Shown here piece after piece: positions 22,344 to 31,584 of a stretch of DNA of 64,000 nucleotides. The stretch covers positions 25,987,114 to 26,051,113 of the forward strand of contig OY855913.1 in the NCBI GenBank assembly GCA_963693305.1, read 5' to 3'. Made by a program: the position numbers and the translations under genes. This DNA is from Meandrina meandrites. Taxonomy: Eukaryota; Cnidaria; Anthozoa; Scleractinia; Meandrinidae. The notes beneath the pieces were generated by a model. That model was not told the DNA's origin. It saw only the letters and a program-made list of their open reading frames with translations, and searched no databases. Position 1 is the stretch's first letter; the number at the start of each line of letters is the position of its first letter.

Positions 22344-24274
22344 AGGCCTGTCAGCTTGTAAAAAAAGCAAAAATGTCAGCTGCTAAACAAGCAGCTCATG
22401 CTGTTCACAAACGTGTCTGTGTTAATTCTTACCGCTTTCCCTTAAGTGTGGTCTTAATTTATTGTCATGGCCCGAGCATTTACCACATGTTTAACCATGG
22501 TTTAACTTCTCTGTGGACTGTAAACAAAAGATATCATTTTATGTTTGCCGTCTGCTGGAACTGACTGAGTTTCTCATGGCAACTACTTGGTCAGTATTGC
22601 CTATGTTGCAGCCGGGATTATATGATTGTTGGCAATCTATTTTAAGCTGCCTCGATCAAAAATCATCTTGTGCCTGTTTTCCTTTATAGCCAAGCATAGC
22701 TCTGCCCAAATTCTGATTTTATATCAAGCTAAAGTTAAACTACACAGAGCTTCCTCAAACAATAATATTTATTCTGAACAGGACAAGAGTGTTGCTCTCG
22801 TCAGATCTCAGTCATTACAAAGATCACTAAAGTCCATCAGCAAAAGTAGCAAACTTTCATATTTACAACATCTTATAAATGTTGCTCTCCTCCGTTCTCA
22901 GTCATTACTAAGATCGCTAAAGTCCATCGGCAAAGTTCCATATTTACAAGATCTGAAAGTTCATCTTATTAATCTACAGTTGTATAAATAGTATTGATAC
23001 AGTTCAAATCATTAACAAATAGTGACTAAGATTAAAAAGTTTAAAGTGCACACGCAATCATTGCAGTGGACCTTTCAAAATCAATGGAGGGATGACAGTT
23101 CTCCCACCCCTAAAAAACCTACTGCAATTGCATGTAAAATAACATGTTTTTTTTGGAAGACAGCTATTTCTTTGCTTAAGAAAAATCCTTACTTATTATT
23201 CTAAAAAAACCTTTGATTCTCGGGATCGAACATGTTGAGCTAGTTTCTTTGCTTTAAAAAATCCTTTTTTAACACTTTATTTTCAAAAAAATCCTTAATT
23301 TATTCCTGGAACATGTTTAGCTATTTCCTTGCTTTAAAAAAATCCTGCTGAGCATAAACACCTGATAAAACTCCCAGCAGTGAACTAAGGCTGGAAAAAA
23401 AATCGTTTACTGAAACTTTTCACCCCTTTCCTTGATTTGTAATGGTCCAACAATGTTGTGTTTTATTGGCGCCATTTCCTTTTCAACTCACAAGGAGGAC
23501 CTCTCGGGAAACACAGCATTTTTCTGATTGGTTGGTTTCGATCCTACAACTCAACAAAATGTCGCCAAACGTTGATTTTCATTTCATTTCGACAGTTTCT
23601 CGCTTCTGGCTGAGCTTAGAATATTCTGTTTGCACTTGTTTGAGCGGTGCTGGCTACAAACTAATCTTAAAAGGTGAAAAGTTTGGTCCGCTAGAAATCC
23701 TTTGGAGTTGAAAAGACAATTTCGTTTTAAACATGCTACATGAAGCAAACACAACTTCAAACTCAAGCAGTGGATCTGCTACCGTCGATAAAACAGCTAA
23801 GAATCATGTTTTGTTTTATCTTTCTTTGTATGTACATTTTTCTCTGAATTTGTTATGTTATTAAACTGTTTTTGCCTGATATATTTGTGGTGTTTGCAAC
23901 ATGTCTTCTCCTAACACGATATTTTAACTAGTAACGAGTGACCTTCATTTTTCAAAAACTCCGTAAAACCACATCTTACACAAGATGTTTGAATGTCAAA
24001 TGATATAAAACACAAAAATTCATCTTACCTAGACACCTGTTGTTGTATTGAAGATGTCAATCGACTTCAATCTTGACTTAACATGATTCATATCTTCAGC
24101 CATCACTCGCTAAAATCAAAACATGTCTTCATTTGTTTTAAGATTATTTTTTAGTTGTTTTTTCTTTACGGAGTTCCTGTTTTGTGTTTTTCAGTCGGTC
24201 ACCAAACAACAATTCCTAACAATTTGTTTAGTTGTTATTGTTTGAAAGACAATGGCAATAATTTTGAAATTATT
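22344..24274. other. Tail spacer of unit A and 3' flank of receptor B
   Basis: No gene is supported. Near 22,790-22,930 there is a duplicated segment sharing 'cagtcattac' and 'aagtccatc', seen also in unit B at 49,580-49,700. The stretch 23,470-23,700 is kept in B and contains a CCAAT box on the minus strand (attggttgg). From 23,812 the 3' flank of the receptor begins and is nearly identical in all units. Confidence 0.5.
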
Positions 24275-27139
24275 TTAAAAGCTGACCCTGCAATTAGGAT
24301 TATCCTCTTGGAAGCGCTGTTTAGCTTCACGTGTTATGTCTTTATTGAGCCTGAGGTCTAACTCGGTTAACTCGCTTGTTTTTATTCCTTGGCTTAAGTG
24401 AACCAAACCTTCATCTCCTATCCCATTGTCCCAGAGGTTTAAGCTAGTTAGTTTACTTTTGTGACTCTCAAACAGTTTTTTAATCTCTACACAACCCAAC
24501 GAGCCAATGTGATTCATGGACAATTTTATGACCGAAATTTGTTTCATATTCTTGATGATATGAACCAGTGCTGTACAGTCAGCAGGAGCGAGGCTACAAT
24601 AACTAAAATCTACAATATCACAATTAATACTATCTAATTTGTCTTGTACAAGGGGATTAATTACATTTAATTTACTGCCTTCGTAAAGGCACTTTATTGT
24701 TGTTAGTGCTAAATGTCTGTCGCTCCTAGTCGGCCAGCAGGTCATTCCAAGGATCTTTTCTGTTTTCACGGGAAGAAGACTTGTGAATATTTCAATCGAT
24801 TTGTCATCTCGCTCACCGAGCAGTCCTGCAACAAACTGCAGCACTACTTGCCATTCACCTTTCTTGATGTTATCGGAAACAAATCTTCTCAATTCTTCTT
24901 CATTCATGGTATCTGTTATGTACTTGGCTGCGAGAAATTCTTGCATTGTTAAATGCATGAAACAGAATTGAGATTCGTGTTTGAAAGGCTTAATTTGACG
25001 ATCCGGCATTTGGTGAAACAGTGAACTATTTTCCAATCCATGTACTTCGCTTTTTCCAAAGATGAGTCTTCTTTCTCTAACACCATTGAATGCAACTTCT
25101 CCTAGCTGCTTGAATTCAGGAGGGAACTCGTCGGATTCAATCTCTTCCCGGCTCAGACATTCACCACGGTATTGCTCGTTGTGCCTGAAGTAAAATAGTT
25201 TTACGGCCTGCTTGTAAATCTCAGTAAGTTTTGTTGGAAGGCCAACACCAATTAAATCATTCCCTTTCTTAGTGTAGAACTGTAACACTTCCAGCAGGCA
25301 TGAGCAAATTATGAAACAATTTACTGGAATGTAGCACAATGAAAAAAGGTTCATGTTCGTGCTGATGTGCCGCCATATTTTTTCTCCAGCGCCGCTAGAA
25401 TTTTCCGCTGCACTTTCTCCTGCGTCACTCAAATTTTTCGCTGCAGTTTCTCTTGCGCCACTCAAATTTTCCGCTGCATCTTGCGGAAAGTTCTTCACAT
25501 ATTCTTCAACTTCCTCCGCTGCAAAGCCCAGAATTTCAATAGTTCTGTTGAATTGAACACCACGAAGGCATGACACGGCGGTGGGTCTCGTAGTCGTTAC
25601 GACGGCGGCTCCGGGGAGAAATTTTCCAGACACTATCTTGGAATAAAGAGCAGCCATAGGCATCTTCTCTTCAACTATATCTTTGTAGCTGTTGTTAACG
25701 GTCTCATTAGCGATCCTTGTATGATCTACAAGCTCGTCCATGCCGTCGAACAAAATTAGGACTTTCTCGGGATTTTCGAGAATGTAATTCCAGACCACAT
25801 TGGCGAGACATTCTGTCTCTGAATATTCTGCACTTGCGAGTAATCCGCGAAGACTGAGCGTTTCTACCGAGTTGAACTTCCTGAACTTAATCAGAAATGC
25901 AATGCCAAAATCAAGTTCAGCATCTTGTGTTGTGTTGAACGCTCTACCCGATGCCCAGTCTCGGATAAACTTGGTACAAAACAGTGTCTTGCCTATTCCA
26001 GGACGGCCAATGATCACTATTTTCTTGTTTTCAGCGTCAATAATATCTTCTGGTCCTTTCAGTGGTTGAAAGTTTTCTTTTGGCATGGGATACTCTTTAA
26101 GCTGCTCCTCTCTATCTCCGCTAAAGTCATATTGCGCTCTGTTGGGAATAAGAACCAAATTGGTATAAATACTGTCGAGCTTCAGATCTTCAATTCTTTC
26201 GCCTTCACCATGCTTAGGTTGAAACAATGGTTTGAGATCTGTAGGTGTCTCTGTGTTTTCGATGATATTTTTCTTCAGGTTTTCGATGAATGATCGTGGT
26301 TGCGGTAATTCAGATTCTTGTGATACGACTGGGAGTGAGAATTCTTCATTTTCTTCTTGTTGCCTGACTTCTTGGTCTTGTTCTTGTTGTGGCGCCTCAT
26401 AGTTGGAGTTTAGATGATCTTTCAGAAACTGCGAGTCTTCGGGGAATTGTTTCTCTTTTCTTGCTCGTGAAAAGATCCAGATGATCTCGATCAGAATGAT
26501 AAGCGCAAAAACGCCATTCACTACACTCACAGCAATCGTCCAGAAGGTTTTGTTCTTTGCTCTTTGATTAATGCACTCGTATATAGTCGAGTTCTGAATG
26601 TTCCCTGTTGACGCATTTGCCGTACGACTGCTTCCTGCTGTTCCTGGCGGTTCAGTACAGTCGAAACTCGTTGGAAAATTAGAAGGATAAAGTAATTGAG
26701 TTTGTAGGACTATAAAAAGAATTCCAAAAACAAATCTGGCGGCAAGTTGACAACAGTACGCCACGAACAGAAAGTAGCTTTTAGGAGGGCGCTGTCTCTC
26801 GTGATCCAGCAATCGATCAACTCTTGAGGTGGCGAGTTGTGAATAAATCACACCAAAAAATAGAATTAATGAAAAATTAAGGATCACGAAGCCATACACC
26901 GGAAAACTCGATTTGTTGTATAGGTTTCTATACTGCTCGAAACACTTTGCTCGCACGAGGTCTTCATTTTGAATCTTTCCCCTTTCGGTACCACAGCGGA
27001 AATCAAACCTTGATTCACTGTTCTCCATATCTGCAAAGATGCCAAGCAGGATAACTCCGATTACGACCCAGCAAAAAATAGCCACGTAGCTGAGCCTGTT
27101 CATCGTCTTTGGCTTCAATAGTTCCTTTAGGCTGTCCAT
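24275..27139 (-). CDS. Intact connexin-like 4TM / NACHT / LRR receptor, copy B (954 aa)
   Basis: A single-exon gene. Residues 1-228 form a four-helix membrane module with helices near 14-35, 79-101, 122-146 and 199-224. Outer loop 1 has C49 and C66; outer loop 2 has C161 and C189 plus NxS/T sites. Basic residues before helix 1, between helices 2 and 3, and after helix 4 place both ends in the cytosol. A Glu/Gln-rich linker follows. The NACHT domain has Walker A GRPGIGKT (378-385), Walker B LILFDGMDEL (461-470) and a TTTRP sensor (515-519). A short triplicated insert spans 555-587. The winged-helix motif FMHLTMQEFLAA is at 727-738 and LRRs lie at about 840-935. NACHT-LRR proteins are ATP-driven immune sensors. 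The membrane module resembles connexins by topology and motifs, so a pore or membrane-anchored sensor role is inferred. The start is the first ATG, shared by all copies. No death-fold or TIR domain is visible. Confidence 0.9.
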   Translation of the reverse strand: MDSLKELLKPKTMNRLSYVAIFCWVVIGVILLGIFADMENSESRFDFRCGTERGKIQNEDLVRAKCFEQYRNLYNKSSFPVYGFVILNFSLILFFGVIYSQLATSRVDRLLDHERQRPPKSYFLFVAYCCQLAARFVFGILFIVLQTQLLYPSNFPTSFDCTEPPGTAGSSRTANASTGNIQNSTIYECINQRAKNKTFWTIAVSVVNGVFALIILIEIIWIFSRARKEKQFPEDSQFLKDHLNSNYEAPQQEQDQEVRQQEENEEFSLPVVSQESELPQPRSFIENLKKNIIENTETPTDLKPLFQPKHGEGERIEDLKLDSIYTNLVLIPNRAQYDFSGDREEQLKEYPMPKENFQPLKGPEDIIDAENKKIVIIGRPGIGKTLFCTKFIRDWASGRAFNTTQDAELDFGIAFLIKFRKFNSVETLSLRGLLASAEYSETECLANVVWNYILENPEKVLILFDGMDELVDHTRIANETVNNSYKDIVEEKMPMAALYSKIVSGKFLPGAAVVTTTRPTAVSCLRGVQFNRTIEILGFAAEEVEEYVKNFPQDAAENLSGARETAAKNLSDAGESAAENSSGAGEKIWRHISTNMNLFSLCYIPVNCFIICSCLLEVLQFYTKKGNDLIGVGLPTKLTEIYKQAVKLFYFRHNEQYRGECLSREEIESDEFPPEFKQLGEVAFNGVRERRLIFGKSEVHGLENSSLFHQMPDRQIKPFKHESQFCFMHLTMQEFLAAKYITDTMNEEELRRFVSDNIKKGEWQVVLQFVAGLLGERDDKSIEIFTSLLPVKTEKILGMTCWPTRSDRHLALTTIKCLYEGSKLNVINPLVQDKLDSINCDIVDFSYCSLAPADCTALVHIIKNMKQISVIKLSMNHIGSLGCVEIKKLFESHKSKLTSLNLWDNGIGDEGLVHLSQGIKTSELTELDLRLNKDITREAKQRFQEDNPNCRVSF
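25379..25477 (-). repeat. Three 33-bp repeats in receptor copy B
   Basis: Residues 555-587 are three 11-residue blocks: DAAENLSGARE, TAAKNLSDAGE and SAAENSSGAGE. They form an Ala/Ser/Glu-rich insert between the nucleotide-binding and helical/winged-helix parts. The block length is a multiple of three bases, so copy number could change without a frameshift. Confidence 0.75.
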
Positions 27140-28411
27140 TCTCTCAGCTCAATCAGTTAATCTGTGAAAATAACATTGATTGGAATGAGGCGCGTCCATA
27201 CATACTGTAACTGACAAAGACATTGATCACAAGGTGGCCACAAGACCAGTTATTTGTTATTATCTATTTATTTGTAAAGGGTTCTTTATAGGTCTTTTAA
27301 TGGGGCTTTTAATATGCTGTTCTCCTTGTCAATCCCTACAGGGTAGGTAATAGACAGATTACAACCTGCACGATAAATTCTTTTTTTCATGAAATGTTTG
27401 TATTGGCTTCATCATTTATTATTTATTATCATTGCAGCCTCAGATTGCAGCCTTGCATTTCAAGTATGTTATAGAGCAGAAATTCATTATGCATTATACA
27501 TGCAGCCCTGTTTCGCAACTGACAAGTCACTCCACACATGCCAAGGACGCATGCATTAGTTAATGGATACGTTGTTGCGAATGCTAAGAGTCATGCAGAT
27601 GCAATTCATTTCAAACATCATAATTTATTCTTCTAGGCTGCAAAATGTTGGTATAGGCAACTTCAAGGCTTTCGGTTAGTCAGTGAGTCTTCAGTGGAGA
27701 CCAGCGCGGAAGACGCATTCGGAAATTTCACAGTTTGGACTTTTCCGACAATTTTGTGTTCAAAAATTCAGTGCAGATATCACGGGAGATATAGAAGTTC
27801 ATGATCACGAGCTGGCACTGCAGAGTGGCAAACTAGCAATACTGTAGTGTGTCATGACAGAAGCGGAATTCTATAAGAGCGCTAGACTGTTCACAGCTCT
27901 CTATTTTTTCGTGTTTTTCTTCGATCGTTGAACGCGGGAAATAGGGACTAGTGTGTGAACTGGACGACAGAACAAAACGAGAGGCGCTTTGCCAGCCCAC
28001 TTTCTCGCGTTTTTTGCGTTAAAAAATAGAGAAGCTGTGAACAGTCTATAAGAGCGCTTTCAGAGAAGGATAGAAGGTATAAAATTCAAATTTCCACATT
28101 TAAACTATTATATTTTGCTGGCAAACTGTAAATTATAAAAGAATACTTCAGTCGTGACTCACTGGAGGTTTTGATAAAATCATAAAGCGCTGTCTCGGGT
28201 TCTATTCAATCCGTAACCTTGGAAACAAAATCATGAGCTGTTTTTCTCTACCATCGCCGTAAAGCGCAATCTACCAAATAAACGACGACTTCGTAAATTT
28301 CCATCATTCCTTGTTTTTGTCTTAGTAAAATTTGTGCTCAATCATACCAAAACCACCGAGATATAAACAATTTTGCCTTATGAATTTATTCATGGTTGGT
28401 GTCGTCCGTGA
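27140..28411. other. Receptor 5' flank, unit B
   Basis: Upstream side of receptor B, close to the unit A and C flanks but with small deletions (near 27,370 and 27,700). It contains the 158-bp-type MITE at 27884. No core promoter motif can be assigned by eye. Confidence 0.45.
27884..28047. mobile_element. MITE, unit B copy of the 5174 element
   Basis: Orthologous to the unit A element at 5174-5331, with the same ends and the same flanking ataagagcgct repeat. Small internal changes make it slightly longer. Confidence 0.72.
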
Positions 28412-29521
28412 TGGACACGGTTCACGTGACACTTTTCGACCAATCATATGTCACCTCGGTAGAAGCAATGGTGGACAATTTTGTCGTCGGATTTTAAGAA
28501 GGTCTCATCTTCTTCGTGCGATTTCGGCGAAATTTTAACGTTTTAACGGACTGTTTTCTTGGAGCTTGAAGAATAATATCTTGGCCAGTCATTCGTCAAG
28601 TTCTGAATTAAGGGAAGCGATTTTGCTACCAAAACTAGTCGACTGAAATCATGCTATATGGTAAATGTTTGGTTGGCGCACTCGTTAGACACGCATGAAC
28701 ATTTGCTCATTCCTTTACAAACAAGGATCAGTATTGTAGATTATTTTTGCATAGAACTTAAGTTCGATAGTTGAACTTTAAGAAAAGTACAGTGGACCAG
28801 GGCGGGCCTCGCCGTTTTAACGGTCAAATTTGGAGTTGAAGTTGGGGTTTCTTCCTTGATTTGTCACTCAGTTCTCGCATTCGCGGGAATTGATGGGGTG
28901 ATTTCTGTCGATGGTTCATCACGAACAGAGCCTAAAGTTGTACTTCTGTTTGTTGTATAATTTGATATTTACATGTTTTCTTGCTATTTTTGTTTTTGTA
29001 GTGTTTATACCATCCTTCTGTTTGGCCGATATTTGACATGTCATCAAAACGGCCTTTGCGTCCTCCAAGTGGGAATACTCCTAATAAACAACCTAGCGAA
29101 AATCCATCAAAACCACGATATGGCGAACTGCGTTGGCCAGCAGTACATCGACGTACTTCATACACAACTCGACATATCTCAAAAAGAAAGCGCCGTAGTT
29201 AAGTTCGATTTCAGCCCGTTAAGATCGATCACAAACATGCGAGAATCGAATATAATTTCCAATAGTCGATGTACCTCGATGTTTCGACTCCAAATATGAG
29301 TTGTTCCGCACATAAAATGGCGCCTTTGCGAATCCAGCAATACACATCTATAGTTGTTACTTGGCCCACAAAGATTTGGTATGGATTTCCTCCGATATTT
29401 CTTCCAGAATAGGAATATCTTCTCACCTCGAGGATATGTTTACAGTCCGACGATCAGACAATAATGAGTACAATCGAAAATTTCTTCCGGCATGCTTTGC
29501 GAGTCGTGTCCAACACCGCCT
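28412..29521. mobile_element. 1.11-kb insertion with 8-bp duplication, private to unit B
   Basis: The 8-bp repeat gtccgtga lies at 28404-28411 and 29522-29529, where units A/C lack the insert; unit C reads straight through with one copy. The inner ends share an inverted ggacacg motif (TGGACACGGTTCAC at the left, cgtgtccaa near the right), but long terminal repeats are not evident. A 54-codon frame from 29039 is Arg/Lys/Pro-rich (MSSKRPLRPPSGNTPNKQPS at its start), and degraded coding-like sequence follows. This is a transposon or retro-element of unknown family. Confidence 0.65.
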
Positions 29522-30545
29522 GTCCGTGACCTTAATGATTCCAAAAACTTTGTCACTAAAACTTAAGCTCAACCTCTTTTTTCTTGCGGTATTTTCTTTC
29601 TCTCTTTTTGCTTTGATCGATCGTGTGATGAGCTCAAAAAGTCATGTGATCACTTAACCTACCTTAAATCTCTAAAGCAAACACTTATGAACGCCACACC
29701 TCTAATGCGACTGATAATTGCTAATGTTATTGTCAACCAACCGGCCACCAGACGTCTATCGCTCAAATAAAGAGTTCATTGTTCTTATCTAAAAATAGGT
29801 AATCGAAAGAACCTTTCTACCATGAATACGACAACTTCTTTTAAATTTTCTGGAAATATTTGTAGTGACTTCATCAGTTACTTTTTCTTATCACTTCCGT
29901 CTTCCTTGTTGTTTTCAAGTATTTCTGCTTATTTTTTCTCTAATTAATGAATAAATCCGTCAGAAAAATGGAAAATAATTTACTGACTCACACCAAACAC
30001 GAAACTGCTCACTTTGACGAACTGAGCGATAAACGGCAAACGGTAAAAGTTTCCTTTTTGCCGTTCGCGGGAAAAATAAACGTGAAGCTTAACCTCTCTA
30101 TTATTTTACATGTAGTCCCGTCGGTAAATATTTCTCCACTGCAACCACAGATTTCGCAATGAGACGAGAAACGCGACGCCAGCTACGCCGTGTGTTATTT
30201 AAAACAACATTCGAGCTTACTTTGGCACAAACTTTTACCATCTGTGCTGAAAAAAGATCACATTGCGACCATATTTTCACGTCCAATTTCCCCACTTTTT
30301 CAACAGACCAAATGTTCCGTTTAACAGTATTTTCCGCAATTTTCAATCGTTGATGCTTTGTTCTTTATATCGACTCGTATTTATAGTAAATCAAATCGAG
30401 ATTTCGCAACGATAATGATATCATGCTGCTGGGAAAAAAATGTTATACTAGTAAAATAATATCGTCTTTGAGCAAAGATGTTTGTTACAGTATTTCGATG
30501 AGTTAGCAAACATGGTTGTCAATTTAGTAGTGAAGAAAGAACAAA

Positions 30546-30712
30546 ATTGCTGGCTTGCAACTGACGTCACGGCAGCCATGCTGGGGGACAACAACAAAGC
30601 GTTTTCCTCCGCTGGGAACTAAACTTTTTTATCATGCAAATTCTGCGAAAAAGTTTTTTATTGTTTTGACCACCAACATGGCCGCCTTGTCACGTGGTTG
30701 CAAGCGATCAAT
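30546..30712. mobile_element. 167-bp palindromic MITE, private to unit B
   Basis: Imperfect terminal inverted repeats of about 40 bp: the left end has gcttgcaactgacgtcacgg and ggcagccatg, and the right end has their near-inverse (catggccgcc, cacgtggttgcaagc). Unit A has no such sequence between the matching flanks near 8,500. The target duplication is not clear. Confidence 0.6.
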
Positions 30713-31560
30713 ACCTAAACTACATCTACGAGTTTCTCGTCTTGATGTTCCCCTGATGACTGTGGAAGATACGAGGGAATATAGAAACCCCACGCTTAAC
30801 TTTTTTTTGGCGAAGGAAGGAAGAAATTAATTTTGCCGCTCGACTTTAAAAATGTTCTATAGCTTCAAAACTGATTTCTACACATGGTTAGGAAATCAGT
30901 TCTTGTAAGCGTTCGATCGATAACGTCAAGCTTTCCATCTGTTACAAAGCCTTTCTTGTTTCCCTCGTAGGAGAGAATTTGTGTATAAAGAAATCGCGCA
31001 AACACAGAAACAGCGAATGTGGTGATCGAGATCGAGCTAACATTACTTGAAAAAAGCTGTACTCTACGAATGGAATTGCGGTTCAATGTGACAATTCGAG
31101 ACAATTGATGCTAAAACAAATCACTAGCTAGGTCTGATTATAACATTTTCATTAACTAACCTCAAAAAACGTTTAGCAAAATAAAAACCAACCTGCATTC
31201 ACTGAAGTCCAAAGAATAGCGGGCAAGTTCAAAATAAAAGAGTTTTGGATTAGAAACTAAGCGAGAGACGAAAGCTTGTGAACAGCGTAACTGGGCGGAT
31301 TCCTCATCTACACTGAGCTAAGCTTGAATGATCGGTTGTCTATGTATTCTCCTCTAATCGGTAATATTGGAGTTTTGTGTTTGAGAGCTGGAGGGGATCA
31401 AGCAAAGATTCTGTCATTTCTCATCCCCTTGGTCAAAGAGCACATTTTTGTTAAGAATTGAAACCGATATTGCGATTTGGAGGGGGACACCTCAGCCTCA
31501 TCATTATGCATTCAAAAATGTATTACGAAACAAATGTGTTACCTCTAGAAATTTGAATTT

Positions 31561-31584
31561 AAATAAATAAATAAATAAATAAAT
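31561..31584. repeat. (TAAA)n microsatellite in a short insertion
   Basis: Six tandem AAAT units begin an insertion of about 80 bp relative to unit A (about 31,558-31,640). The insertion could be the 3' end of a retroposon with a tetranucleotide tail on the minus strand. Confidence 0.6.

Larger units (their letters stand above)
1..23811. repeat. Segmental duplication unit A
   Basis: The first bases of the window recur at 23,812 and 51,296, each time followed by the same 3' flank and receptor gene. The unit holds, in order, a disrupted receptor gene (minus), a spacer, ANKRD13 exons 1-5 (plus), GIT 3' exons (plus) and a tail spacer. It differs from B and C by private insertions: a foldback element at 1242, TIR elements at 5848, 11778 and 16342, and a Harbinger derivative at 21268. 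It also has a deletion of about 4.4 kb after 19,680 that removed the end of the GIT fragment. The left border of the duplication may lie before the window. Confidence 0.9.

Noticed and set aside
23442..23711. 89-codon frame at the end of unit A (also 50892-51194)
   Set aside because: Conserved between units, but no known domain, and an equally open antisense frame exists. More likely receptor 3' flank.
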